From assembly GCA_021014325.1 (NCBI GenBank), contig CM037472.1, positions 10,540,001 to 10,604,000 of the forward strand: a stretch of 64,000 nucleotides of DNA. The letters are read 5' to 3'. The notes beneath the pieces are model-generated. The model saw nothing but the letters and a program-made list of their open reading frames with translations. It ran no database searches and was not told where the DNA came from. Below, piece after piece: positions 23,301-38,300 of the stretch (its first letter is position 1; each line of letters starts with the position of its first letter). The translations under genes and the position numbers were made by a program. Source of the stretch: Plazaster borealis. Taxonomy: Eukaryota > Echinodermata > Asteroidea > Forcipulatida > Labidiasteridae.

Positions 23301-26300
23301 GCAGGTTGTCGCAGCTTTCTCAATATACGGCTCTGACTAGGTGCTTAGAACAGCGATATTCAAAGGATATGATTCTTGGCGGCGGCCTCTTTGTTCATGA
23401 ATCGGTTGTTACGGCTCTTGGAGTAGTCCATGTAGGATGGGCCGCCGTCTGGAAGGTTCCATGTACCCGGGGGTGGATTCAAGAACGTCTGGTTAGAATA
23501 CCTACAAAAACAAGATTACATAATAATAATAAGACGAAGAATAAGACGAATATTCTCAACAAAGAAAACATTATTTTGTATCATTGGTTTATAAAAAATT
23601 AAAAAATTCAATTCAACTGACAGTTATTCCATGCTGGCAACAAAAATTACATTGGCAATAAAAACCACATAATATATGCATATTTGCAGTAAAAATTACA
23701 TATGATATTTTCCAAATGCATATTGGCAATAAAAGTTACATGCATATTGAAATAAAAAAAATACATCCACAAATTTGGAATAACATTTACAAATGAACGT
23801 TGGCAATAAAAATCACATGCATATTGAAAATAGAAAGTACATATATATATATGCAATTTGGCAATAATAATTACATATACACATTGGCAATAGAAAATGC
23901 AAATTGGCAATGACATTTACATAAGCTAGTTGGCAATAGAAATTACATATGCAAAGTGGCAACAATTACATACATGTATGTGTAGTGGAAATAAAAATGA
24001 CATATGCAAATTGGAAATAACAAATACATATTCAAATTGGCAATAACAATTACATATGCAAATTGGCAATAACAATTACATATGCAAATCAGCAATAATA
24101 ATTACATATGCAAATTGGCATAGCAATTTAAATGGAAAACAAGTTGGCATTATATAGGTACAATATCAAATACAACAAACAACCTAGCCCATGATAATAC
24201 AAAGCATTCAGTTGACAATTTTGAGCTGTGTGGTCATAATCAAAGCAGGCCTGTGGCTGTACATGGAATTATGAACTCTCACCCAGTTACAGCATCGGCG
24301 CTCTCCATAGATTTGATACAGAGCGAGGGTGCACGCATGCAGTAACTGGTTAGAGTTCATAACTCTATGTACAGTCACAGGCCTGCATTGATCATGACGA
24401 CACAGCCCCTTTAATTGAGGAGTACACAGCTGTTGTTGAATCTACTGGTTCTGGGGCATTTTCATTGTTTGACCTCATATTCAATTGATGTATTGAAGTA
24501 AAATTGGCAAATCTTCCTAAAATGTGACCGCCCCTATTAACTACTCACCCAAGCTGTATGGTCATGTTGAAGAATTCAATGTTGCTCAGGTTGGTGATGG
24601 CTCTACTTACGGCGTATGGTTCTCCCATGTCAACCAGCACAGTCCCTGGTTTGGACTTCATGAATTTCACCTGCAAAACAACAAAGAAACAAAACTTATC
24701 AGAACTAAGAACTTGATAACTAGCCATCTATCTGAGCACGATTTGTAAAGGCATTTTTTTCCAGGTCTGATGAAAGAGAGGGCACTGGAGTTTTGGGGGA
24801 AAATTATGTGAAAGCAGGAATTCCTGCACTAGTTGGTAAACTGGCTTCCCTGTAAAATGCAATCTCAAACTCTCCCCTACCTTGAAGATATTTCCAAAGG
24901 GGCACATGAGGTTGAAGAGCTTCTCGCAGTTCATCTTCTCCAGGTTGATGTTATACACCATGACGATGCCGCTGTGGGATGGAGCATTAGGTGGGAGTGG
25001 CTGCAAGGCCTGCTGGTCCTGCATGTGGTTGTACTGCTGGGGGTACTCCCCGTGGTCCTGGTACCCGCCGCCACCGCGACCACCGCCGCCGCCACCGCCA
25101 TGGGGTGGGCCGTAGCCCCCCTGCTGGGGATCCTGGTAGTGCTGGGGCGGAGGTGGGCCGCGCATGGGGCCACCACCGTGAGGTCCGCCACGAGAATCTG
25201 TGGACATAAATAAAAAGAAAAACCATATGAACATGTTGAAATGCGCATTACATAAACTATACTTCTAGATGTGGAAGGAAAATCCCATTGTATATAGGGA
25301 AAAACCTAAGCCATCAAGTAGGGACTAAAAACCCATTCAACATTCACGGCTCCAGTCAGGGATTCAAACCGGGGCCTACAGAGGTGAAAGGCAGGGAAGA
25401 AACCACTGAGCCAACCTGAATGCCCTAAATTAAATATTATGTTCCCTGCTCGCAGGACCTTTTGTAATTATCAATTATTCTTTTCGTCTTTCTGTATACA
25501 AAATAGTAATTGATAAAAACAATCAACTCAAATAATAGATACGTAACAAAAACAATATATTTGTCAATAATAGTATCAGTCATTTATACAGCGCATCTGC
25601 CACAGGATTCAAAAGGCAATGACAAATATAAAAGGTCTGCTATGTTTGAATTATGAGACCCTTTTTATAGCACCTTGTAAAGGTTTACAAGGTGCTGCAC
25701 AATCTGCACCCAAGTCCGTATCCAAATTGACAGCTACGGCTACAGCTATGACAGTTGCTAAGGGTGTTGCTAAGGAAGTCCTCTACTTCAACGCATGATG
25801 ACGCAGTGATCAAGCTTTAGCCATAGCCATAAATTCGGACACGGCCTAACCACACCAGGAACACTGGGGCAACCCCCCCCCTCTCTTAACGGTAAGTGCA
25901 CTAGGTTCTTTAATGGGCATGACACAATTCACGGCAGAAACAGCTTTATGCTTCATCCGAAGAACGAATCAAGGACACATGAGTCAAGGACAAAATCTTA
26001 CTCAAGGACACAAGTGTCAAGACTGGAACTCAAAGCCATGCTCTGCTGATCAAAAACACCAGAGCTTGAGTCTGGTGCACTTCACCACTCGGCCGCGACT
26101 TGCCATGATAAACGATATCAATACACAATATATCCAATGATTCTATTAATACCAACAGAGTCCATCTTTCTTACCAAAGCGAGGGTTGCCTCCGCCACCT
26201 CTCCTGATGTTGGCTTTTGTCGGCCCATTGTAGGTGGAAGGCGGTGGGTCGTCCAGAAGGGCTGCTCCACGACCTGATCAAAGTAGTTAAAGAAACATGA

Positions 26301-29300
26301 GTCAAACTTCCTTGCAGTTACCTACAACCCACAAAGGACTGCCCAACGAAGAGATTGCCACCTCTCAAATGGGTTAGGGTTAGATATTCTTTTGCTATCG
26401 TAACAACAGATTTTTCACCAGTGGCAACCTTGCTTTTTAAAAGTCACAGTTTTTGTTTTATAATTTTAAGATCTAAAAGAAAATTTATACAAAAAAAGAG
26501 CCGTATCCCTTCAATGATTTAACTTAAAAATTATTAGTTCATGAAAATTTTAATTACAAAACCGACATGTATGAATACACTGTAAAACAAAATCTAAGAT
26601 ACAATTATAGATTTGAAAACTACATATTAAACAAATTGTTGAACTCAATTTTTTATTCGGAATTTATTACCAATAAGGTTTGAGCGACATGATTTGAAAA
26701 TTTTTATAGATACAAATTTTAAACAAGGCATTTGGGACTAGATACCCACATTTGATAACATGTTACCTCTGGTACCAGTTAAGTTCCTAGAAGGCAGACA
26801 TGACCACACCACACTACATTGGTCTCACTGATTTTACGAACTGCGGCAACATCCACCGATCAAACGATCGTGCTGCTCCCGTCTCACAGAGTAAAAAACT
26901 GCCGCTGCTTGTCGTGCATTGCTGCTTGCTGCTGTTGAGAGATTTTCAGACTGCTTTCCTGCACAATCGTTGGGGGACAATCAGGTTTATATAGCATGGA
27001 ATGCACCAGAAGGAGAAAGCAGGGGGGCATTATAGTGTAGATGGTGTCAAGACGTGTAGATGGATGCGTGATTGAGAGGCATGTTGGCACGGTCTACGTG
27101 GTGGCTGGTTATAATGCTTCGTGTCGTGTCCATCTCAGTGTCAGTGTGTTTCAGAATCGTCTGCTTGCACTGTGTAGTTTGTCCCACTGTGAAACATGTT
27201 CACTTGTAACAATTGACTTGTGACCAGTGAGTATTCAAAACCTCAACAGTTCTTCGCTTTGTTTGTTTGCAGTCATCTTTAAATTGTGTACAATTTGAAG
27301 AGTTATGGTACAGTTTTGATAATTTTGGCAAAATATGTATTTGGTAAAAGCCACTAGATTTATTTCTTCTGATGGAAAAGCAACTTTTCATTTTGACACA
27401 AAATAAAATAAAGTATGTACTTATAATTTGTAGAGAAAGGTGTTGATTTGGATTAGTTGAATACCACAATTTTAAACAGCAAATGTTTATTTTTTTCTCA
27501 AATTCTGTCATGGTGTTCCAGCAAAAGTGTTCTGTAGAAGGTTTGCAGTGTTAAGTAGAAGGCTACCAGGATCTCAAATCCATGGTTTGACAAAAAAATA
27601 AAGTTTGATAAAGTCAGTGTTCTGATGTTAAGGAGATGGGTATCCTTTGGTGTGCATGGTAAACAATGTAGTGTTACTTCTGAATGGCACAAACTTGCTC
27701 TTGGTGTTACCTCTGCAGGTCAGGTTTTCCTTGAAGCCCGTCTGATGTTGTCATCAAAAATTGTTTTTGTATTTTACCCTTAACTTAAACCTCAAGCCCG
27801 ACTCTGACGCCACACGCTGCTACTATCTACCCATGGTCTGCCATTTTGGGAGTCAAAATCCACATAAAGATATCATGCGCATCTTACTGTCAGTGCGTCA
27901 CTCCTTTACTGCGCACTGCACAGTAACACCAACTCCCAAAATGGCATGAGCAAAACTTATTGCGTGATGACGTCAGGTTAGCTGGGGGCAATACACACAT
28001 TGGATAGATTGATGTGTTCTTACAACATCCAGTGTTAAAATGGTGATTGTATTAATTATATGACAGTTAATTATGATCTTGTGGTGCTCGATATGTGGCA
28101 TGGTGTACCCCTCCCATTGTGTCTTCATTGTGTTCTGGGAATCTCAGGAATTCTTGAGAGGATTTTCCTTCTTCTTCTTCCTTTTGAGCGCAGCCTTCAA
28201 ATGATTGAAGTTGTACGCACTGCCAGCCACACCGGGGCGAACCCCTTCTCTTAGCGATAAGTGTACTGCCGTCTTTTACGTGCATTGATAATTTTTATAA
28301 CAATGCACGAGACCTACGGCTTTACATCCCATTTGAAGGATGAAGCAATAATGGTCAAGTGTCTTGCTTAAGGACACAAGTGTCAAGATCGGGACTCGAA
28401 CTCACACTCTGCTAATCAGAAACACCAGAGCTTGAGTTCGGTGCTATTATACGCTCGGCCACGACACGCCACTGGAGGGGGTTATTCCTGTACAAGAGGG
28501 GATGAGTGTGTTCGAGTACAGGAATATTATTGGAGGGGGGGGGCGCTCCCTCTGCCACATACGAGGCACGGTATAATTATGATATTTGATAAACACTGTC
28601 AAAGTTATATGACACTACTGTATACACAATTGAAAAATACATTTTGGACGACTTCAAACAAGTCACCGTCTTGGCGAGATGGATTCAACCATTTTTTAAA
28701 AGATTTTTCTGGAGCCTCTGTGGCGTGTTTTTTTCCAATCTACAGGATTGGATTGATTGTCATTTCTAAACACAGTGTAGACCATTTCAAACTGGAAGAG
28801 CATTCTCAGGGAATGGGTTAACATGTATGTTGTTTTCATAATGCAAATATTGAAAACGAAAAAAAACACCTCTAAAAACATGCACAATTGTTTAACACTG
28901 GATTTAAGTACAATGACCGACAATTAATGGTGATGAAACCTGTACATATTACAAGTTGTACCATGTACCCACTTTACAGTTTTACGCATGTACGATACAC
29001 ATGGCAATCAGTAAAAAATAATATTTGTAATAAAATGATTGTGTGATGACATTCAGTTGTTTACAAATGTACATGTACAATAACAGTTTCTGTAACTATT
29101 TACCCACACAAAGTTGTGACATTTTGTCATACAACATTTTGTACAACGATTGTGATGAACTTGTAACAATTATAAATTTACAATACATTTAAATGTAAGT
29201 ACATGTAAAACAATAAGAGGTTACAATGCACATATGTTGAAATACATTTATATTGAAATATATTGAATAAAAGAACACGTTATCTGTAGGGTATTTATAT

Positions 29301-32300
29301 ATTTTTGTTCAATATATATTTAAACAGTGTTTTTAATTTCACCATCAAATGCTTTGAAAATTGTAAACTTGCTTTGAGCAGCATTGTTTGTGAGACTTGC
29401 GTATGTATTACTTTGCCATGAAAATGCAGCAACAGAGGCCTTGACCACTGTCATTACTGTGGCATCTTTGCAAAACCCAGGTCCAACTTTGCTTTGGAGT
29501 GTCATTTCCTTTCAAAAATGTACTGTACAATTGAGAAATGAGAGAAGTAGCAGAAGTATTGAAACTGCGTCACCATGTGATTCTACACAGGCCTGGAATT
29601 AAGCGGAGCTCCTTGGAAGCCATGGCCTCTGTTGCCCCTGGTCTTGGCCTTGGTGCCCCTTCAAAAGTTTCCCATAGAGCGTTAGATTTTCCAATAAAAC
29701 TGCCCTTTGCAAAATGAAAATGGCCTTGCCCTCTCAAAGATGAAATTCCAGGCCTGCTACAAGTTATGATTGTTTCAGTCTGCCTACAAGACATGTCAGA
29801 AGAAAATAACAGCTTTCTTCCTTGACCACTTGTACAAGTGGAAAATGTTCAGAATTGCAAAGAAGATTAAATACAAAATGTGTAACAATTGTGGAAATTA
29901 TTATTGATACATGTATGTCCATCGTTTAACCCTTTCTTGCACCATTTATTTTAGTGATAAATAATGATCAAATGGACACATTAATTGTTTACTCAATTTT
30001 TGCAAATGGCGAACCCCCTCCCCCCCCCCAAAAAAAAAACAGGTCTAGAGAGTCCTCTTCCACATTCTGAAAACTGTGTGGCCGTGCGATTTGTATTTTT
30101 CATGTTACAGCTATTTTTTTGAAGGGATTTTAACCAGGCGCTAGCGACCGGTCGGCACGTGAAAGAGTTAACTACGTACAAATGTAATAGCAGTAAGATA
30201 TATTTCTAACAGCAAATGTTACAAATATTAAAAATGTTGACCATATGCTTTTACTCCAAGACAGTTGATATTTCACAATGAATGGAATGTTTAACATTTT
30301 ACACATTCCTTTGAAGGGAGTTGTTTCTCAAAATGTTATGCATTATCAACAGCTGCAGTGCTTTTTACCAAGTAAGTTTTTATGATCATTAATTACCAAA
30401 GGTATAACCTCCCTTTAAATGGACAAAATATTTATTTTGATTTCTTGCGTACCAAATATGTAAACAGTTGTGTAGTGAGCAAGCTATTTTTTGAATAACA
30501 AAAAAAATTGTATTTCACCCATCACAAGGCACAAAAGGCCATAAAAGAGAAGGAAAAGAAAGCGTAGAGAATTAAGTTTAAAAGAAACCCATTCACATTA
30601 CGCTTGAAGCAATGACATTATGTTTACACCAAATAAAAACACTGTACTTAATAAGCTGTATCATTTTAAACAGTATTGCATCGGGATAAAGAGTTTTATA
30701 TTGCTTTTTGTTTCACCTTTACACCAACGTGTTATAAGCACTGTTTTACTCAATACTTTCCAAGTCCTGTGGTAAACAAATCCACAGGCATACTACTCAG
30801 GTGGGATTCGAACCCACGACCCTAGCAGTCAAGAGCAGGTGTATTACCACTTTAATTTTCCCCACAGGACTTGAGAAAGCGCTGAGTATATAGTGTGGAG
30901 TTATTGCATATATTCCCACAGATTTTAGATATTAGATACATTGTATTGTAACATCAAACAAAACGCCATGTTTAAAACATATTATAGACTTCAATAGAAG
31001 CACAATGTCTTTCTGTATCATCCAACAAACTTAGTTATCAATATTTGAGAAATCAATATTTGCAATGTAAAATGTTCACTACTATACTGTATAATATTCA
31101 TAATTATGAGAGATGGAATAAACTCTGAACTTTGACATGAACTTTGAACCTCATTGCCCACTCGGGTTAGCGTGTGTTTTTTAAGGTATTCACCGTCTGT
31201 AAAGTCTTGACGTGCATTAGCTGTAAACGACAAGTTTTTTCATGATACGAGTGACGCAAATGCAAAATGTTTGTAAAAAAAATAACATTTTACCTCGGAA
31301 TATGATTTCAAGCAACATGATGTATAAGGCATGATATTTGGTCCTTCGGGGAAAAAGTAGGAACATTGTATCAAGTACAAGGGCTTACCTACATGAACAT
31401 GTGGTGTAGGCTTCAATATAGATTTTTCCACGGGAAAAACAATCGGAAATCAGATTAAAGTAGGAAAAATATCATGCCTGACATATGAATGCGTTGATTT
31501 TTTGTAATTCTTTCAATGCACAAACTATGCAAAGTATTTTATTGTATTCGGTGTATTCATGAAGAAACAAAATATTTTATTTTTTGTCACAGAGTTTTAT
31601 TTTTTGTAAACTGCGGCTTCGGCTTTCGCTCCGTGAGCCGTTTCTAAAGCCCAGAAGCCAAAAGCCACAGCCTTGGGTCATGTGATGTGTAACAAGATAG
31701 CTAATTGGACATCCCCCTTCGTTTGGAAGCGAGTTGAATTTAATCAAAGGATAACAGAAAGAACATAAGTCAGTGAACTATCCAGATATCAAAGTGTTTT
31801 AAGTTTTTCAAAAAAACAAAAACCCTAAAACCCATAAACCACACTTAAACAGCTAATTAACTTTGTTCGGTTAAAAAAAATTAATAACACTTTCCAAGTA
31901 TTCTGGTTCTTTTTAGCACCCCTTTCCCCCAACAAAAAAAACCCCAAATTAAAATAAATATTTGTATAGCCTCACTCAAACAATTTCATCCAATAATCAA
32001 AATTTGGGATCCTTTTCGTTTTCTTCTTCTGGTCAAAGTTTTCTGGTACCTTTTAGTCACCCCCCAAAAAAACTAATCATTATTTTTACCTCTTCACTCA
32101 AACAATTTTATCCATTAACTAAAATTCACAATCCTTTTCTGTTCTGGTAATGCCATCAATACTTTGCCCTTCAAGGACATAGCTATGTTAATGAGGGCAA
32201 ATATTCATAAGAATTTTATTTTAGTGGGCAAACTCTTTTGTGAGACTTTGAATGTAAGGGGGGTAAAGAAACAAGTAAATTCTTAAACACTTACTTGGGG

Positions 32301-35300
32301 GCGCCAGACTGGCATTGGTGTAGTCATAGGTCTCGTGGTCATTCTTGTAAACTGTGAGGGTTTGAGTCTGAAGAAGTAAAATTTGACAACAAAAACTACT
32401 GACCATCTGTACTCTAACCACCATGGGTGTGGGGGGTTCCATAGGCACATTGATAAGTGCATAAAATTGCAGCACAGATGAAATAAAAACCCAAAGAAGT
32501 GGACTGGTTTTTCACCAGTTTTGGCACTGGGCAGTCAGGGAAAAGACAAATTTTTGGGGTCAATAAAAATATATAGAATAATTGGATTGAACAATTTAAA
32601 AAAGTTGGATTTCCGATTTAAATCAGAAAAGTTGCATCGGCGGCGGTGGTCTCGGTGGCGGGTACCAGGACCACGGGGAGTTCCCCCAGCAGTACAACCA
32701 CATGCAAGCCTTGCAGCAAATGTCACCCAATATTTCTTTTTGTTTCCTATTCATCCTGTTATTGGTGCAAATTGTGCTGTTGGATGTGAAATAAAAAATT
32801 AAATAAAAACACTGCAGTGCACTCTTTCTCGGAGAGAGAAGGGGTTCGCCCTGCTGTTCCTGGTTTGATTGGCTGCATATTACGCCACAGCACCTTGTAA
32901 ACCATTACATGGTGCTATGTAAAGGAGTAGGTCTCATACTTCAGAAACGTAGCCCCTACATACCTTGCAGGAAAATACTGAATGATGAAGCGCCTTGAGC
33001 GTCACCGAGTGATGGATATGAGCGCTATATAAGAAGCCACTATTATTATTAGATTTGTACTTGACTCAAGACAGATAAATATCAGAACTTCCCATGTTTA
33101 CATATGAGATTAGAATGATGAGCTTACCCTAGCAAACTCTACCCTGAGTGTACAGCAGCCAGAGTAGATATCACAGCCCTGCAGTCCCTTCTTAGCTTTG
33201 GTAGCCGACTCGATGGTGTCATACGTAAACGAGATCAGTTAAGGTCTAATCAAAGAAGGGATACATAAATAGTAGCGTGTCGTAGCTGAGCCGTCTGCAA
33301 CCACAGTGAACTCAAATGTCATGAGAGTGTGGGTTCGAATCCTGGTTGTGATACTTGTGTAATTGAGCATGACTTATTTATTTACTTACTTACTTTAACC
33401 TCTTCATCCCAAGTGGGACATGAACACCCAGCAGGGTGGATATGTGCGCATTACAAGTCTTATTATTATTATTATTATTATAAGGCCGTGTGATTTCTGT
33501 CACACGTTATAAACTGACTGGGTACATTTTTGGGGTTGAACAAAGAAAAATTGGCTAAAGCGGAATTTGAAATGGGTCCATTCGAGGGTAGACATTGTTT
33601 ATGTGAATGATTAGCAACTGGTGCGCCAATTTGGCTGCCGGTGCTGCATACTCCAAAGGAGTTGAGTTTGTTTCAGGAATGCTTCAAAGCCCAAGGAAAA
33701 GGGGTAGTAGTACAAAATCCAACACCAAACTCAAGACCCAACCTGTTGGACTGTGATTATGGTGGTGTACCTGATCTCGTGTAAAGCATAATCAGTTTTC
33801 CGAGCGCAGTCTTCAGTCCAACAAAATCAAACAGAACATGCTGTTGGATTTTGATGGGTTGCAGTTGATTGGAATCAAAACAGAACCTCTCAAAGTGTGA
33901 AGTGTGAAAACTGCACCATGTGGAGAGTGACCATAGATTTGCGACACTGTTAGGTTGATACCAGAACCGCCATAATATACATAAAACAGTATAACTGTAA
34001 CCGAATCTTTCAATATCAAAAGCTGCTGGCTCGCTTCGTTTGTTGGACCCAAAGAGTGAAAAGGATATTCCACCATAGACTGGATTCCATTCTTTCTGAA
34101 GATGACAATGCGAAGGACGTCACCGTACCCCTTGCAAATGGTATGTATCACATCCTGATGGCAAAAGAAAAACAGAAAAAAACGTCCATTCAATTTGATT
34201 AGAAATAATTGAAGCATAAAATCCAGAAAGTATTTCCCTAACAAACAAAATGCCGGTAAAAAGGTCACAAATATAATTGGGTCCCAATTTCATAGAGCTG
34301 CTAAAGCACAAAAAGTAGCTAAGCACAACGAAATTATGCTGAGCGGAACAAAATTAACGGCCAAAATACCATTTCACATGTACCATCTGTGACTGGTATC
34401 CTGCTCATTTATGCTTAGCAGGAAATTGTTGAGCTATATTTTCTGCTTAAGCAGATCTATGAAATTGGGCTCTCGTGTTACAGAGTGTCTATATTTCAAA
34501 ACACACAGTGACATTTTACAATGAATGGAAATTTAATTGGCAACCAATGTAGTTGCATTAAGGCATCGTACAAGTTTGGTAATTGGAGCCTAATGTTTGT
34601 TTCAAACCTATATAGTTGTAGATATATACCATAAAACTAACCTGTGAAAATTTCATTTCAAAAGGTGGTAGCATTTCTTAGATATTGCCGAAAATCTGGA
34701 GCGGTTATGTCCACGCAGGAAGAATAATCTGCAATTGGAATACACACTCTGAGAAGCGTTATGCGTAACACTTCTCAGATTCAAATGTTTTGGGGAATAA
34801 AAAGTGATATCTTTTTCCATAACCGCAGTTCTTCGAAGTGAAAAGTTTCTCCAAATGCATTATACTATCTAAAGCTACTGTACTTCTTACCAAGTAAGTT
34901 ACCAAACGTATACAGGCCCTTTAAGACCCTCACTTCCTAGGCCTTTTTGCCTACAGGTGACCTCAATCCTCCAATACCCTCCTCTCCTATGTCACTCCAT
35001 GCCACAAATTGATTGGACTACGATAAGATTGGAATGCCTGACCCACCAATAAGCAATCCTCCAATTTATGAAGAAGACTTTGGAGGATCCCGGAAGGTTA
35101 AGGGGATTTGGGGAAATATTACATGATCCGTTTGAAGGAATCACAAGTTTTTAAGAGAGACACAAAGGTTAGACTCGGTCAGAGATTCGAGCACAATTAG
35201 TTGAGAAATTTTATGGGTGAAATTGCACTGACCGTGTTGATGCTGTAGAATGGATTATGCACCGTCAGCAAGATGACTCTATTGGGCGTCTCCTCTGGCA

Positions 35301-38300
35301 TATCAGGGGTATTCTCTCTGACAAATTAACATCACATAATATCAAAAATTTGACAAATAAATGTTGTCGTGTCGCTCGTTTTTGCAACACTTTTTTCTTC
35401 TTCCAAAAACAAAAAGAAAATGACAAAAAAGAAAAGAGGTGCATGTATACATAAATTCAACGACGCAAGGTACATTGCAACTGCATTCAAGTATTGTAGT
35501 TGCCGTTGCAGAGCAGCTTAGCACACCAGACTCAAGTTCTGATGCCATCAGGGTGTGGGTTTGAATCCTAGTGAAATTCACTAGTCGCGTTTCAACTAGT
35601 CGCGACTTCAACACTAATCATGACTATTTTTCAATAGTCTTGGTGGCGCGGTTAATCGGGTAGCTGAACAGCAGCAGTCCAAACATAACAATCAATAGTC
35701 GTTACTTCGACACTAGTCGCACTAGTTGCCCAGGCCTAGACACGGCCTTACAATCCCCAAGAAAATGATGACAGTTGAAAGTTTAACACTTGATCTCTTG
35801 CAGATCACCTGGTACTAGCGGTCTTTAAATCGTTTCATAAAATAAATGGTTCAGAAAACACAAAGGAATGCCTTACCCTGGTCTCTTGATCCTCTTACTG
35901 GTAGAGAAGTTAATCATAGCCGGGGAACCAGCGACATTAATCACGTTCTCTGGATGATTCTGTGTTCAGAAAGAAACACTTTCAACTTTTAGAAAGGACA
36001 ACAAACACCAAGCACTTTAAGAATCCTGATCTACTGGAAACTTCTGAGAAGCAAGAATGCAGCAAACATACTTGACATGTACATCATCCGGTTGTTTCAA
36101 TGAAGTAATATTTGCATCAGGGATGAATTTATATCACACAATAATTCATTCATTCACAAATCGATTGTATGTAGTTCTGAGCATTCGTGTACATTTCCGA
36201 GCACAATATTGTCTCAGCCAGTCGATCTTCTAGCACCAGGGCCAGATTTCATAGAGCTGCTTGAGCAGACAATAATAATTATCAACAGTCTGCTAAGCAG
36301 AAATGAGCAGGATATCAGTCACAAAGTGTACAAGTGACATGGTAGTTTGGCTGGTAAACGTATTCTGGTAAAAGCATAATTTTGTTGTGCTTAGCTACTT
36401 TTTGTGCTTCAGCAGCTCAATGAAATTGGGCCTAGGAATCTCAAAACGAGGTCCAGCAAAACCTTCCTCAGATTCTTTGTTATTCTGGACAGAAATTGAT
36501 TCCCCCCACACCCCCGTCAGATACCTGTATACAAATTCAAGGAAAACAATCATTTAATTTCTCACATTTGTAGTGCGCCCTCACCATCCGAGGATGTTCA
36601 AGGGCACAAATTACAATAAAAATTCCACAAAATAAAAAAATTACATCATACTATACAATATTTCAATAAAGCATACACATGATAAAAATACATCCAATAT
36701 CAATAAATATACAAATTGCAATATGAAGTTTCATTTTCAAAAACAGACACCCTCACCCATGGAAAGGGGAAACAAGACAATCAAATACACAGTAAAATAA
36801 ACAATGAGAATAGAATACAACCTGGCAATGCACATATTCATAATCAATATAAAGGAATAAATAATTTCCACACAGTATAAGAAAGATACAGATTTGGAGC
36901 TTGTTAAAATGGCATGGCATTTTTTTCCCCAAGCAAAGAACACCTTTAGGATGCCAATGTAAAATCCTCAAAGGTTATTTTTAAAGGCACAATGGTAATG
37001 ACAAGGGGCCCCCTGGTAATGACAAGGGGCACCAAGGCAATGACTAGGGACATGGAGACAATTGCCACAGTCTCCATGGCGTATCAGGGCTGAGCATCCC
37101 TCGGAAGTTATTTCAGAATTGAAACTTGTTTCTACCTGTGTGTATTCCACGCAGCCGGTAGACGCCTCCATGTCTTCAAACTCCACCAGGGCCTGTCCTT
37201 TGCCTGCCATGGTGTACACAAAGCTGCAATCAAACAACAAACTCAGGCTTATATTCAATAATATCACGAAGAGTCTTACATGAATGCACGAATGAAAAAG
37301 GGCGCACTAAAGGAAAGTTAGAAACAGTAGCCAAGTGGCAATTTTCTTTGCAACTTTTACAGCTTAACCTTTTGCCTGATCATACGTTATTATCCAGTGT
37401 GGTTTTGAATGGTAGACACGGTCAGCCCTCCTGCCGTCTGACCATTTAATATAATCTACTGAGGTTTTAAATGATAAACTATGCCAGCCTGCAATATGAT
37501 ATGTGGTGAAAACGTCTATAGATACAGTACAGAGTCAATCCTCCCACTGTCTGACCATTCAATCTCATCCACTGTAGTTTTGAATGATAAATACATTGTA
37601 AACTATGCCAGCCTGCAAAATGATATTAGGTGGTAAATGCATCTACCGTCAACCCTCCTACTGTCTGTCCATTGAATACATTCCACCGTGGTTTTGAACG
37701 ATAAACTATGCCAGCCTGCAATATTATATCATGTGGTGAATGCATGTCCACAGTCCACAGTCAACCCTCCTACTGTCTGACCATCCATAATATCAACCAA
37801 TGTGTGGTCTTGAATGGTAGATACACTATGCCAGCCTGCAGTATGATATCATAAGCTGAATGCATCTACAGATGTTCCCAATTACGAAGTACACACAGTT
37901 GTGCCACCACACAACCTGTACAGTAGAAAAGTTTCTCGATAAACTACATCTCACCTACATCTTTCATTGTTTGTATTTTCTTCTTTAAAAGCTGATTAAA
38001 GATTGATTAATTTTACCTGATGGGTCCAAAGAACTGCAGGGCTTCCACAAGGTCAGCATCAGTCACCCTGTCACTTAACCCCCTGACATGGACCACCTTG
38101 GACGCCATGAGTTTATGATCATCTTCAAATCGATCCTGGTAAAACAAAAAAATCAATCAGAAAACGCTCAATAAATTTAAAAGAAACAGAATAACTGTTT
38201 CCCCCTATAGCAATGAATGTTAAAGCATGCACTTTTCAGGGTCCACAGGAAGTAACAAAACTCCACAGGCAGCACCGGTTGGATGGGATCCCACAACCGA

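Larger units (their letters stand above)
22385..23370 (-). other. hnRNP L intron 12: U12-type AT-AC intron
   Basis: This 986 bp intron begins ATATCCTTTG and ends CGACAC. TTTTCCTTAACG, containing the full U12 branch consensus TTCCTTAAC, lies about 12 nt before the AC. Splicing here restores an Arg codon and the conserved AAKNRLQRPSHVLHF junction. Confidence 0.94.

Noticed and set aside
23153..23602. 149-codon plus-strand frame
   Set aside because: It spans antisense of hnRNP L exon 12 and intron sequence; no domain is recognisable.
24833..25213. Long overlapping plus-strand frames opposite hnRNP L exon 10
   Set aside because: They are antisense shadows of the GC-rich Gly/Pro-coding exon, with no splice or family support.
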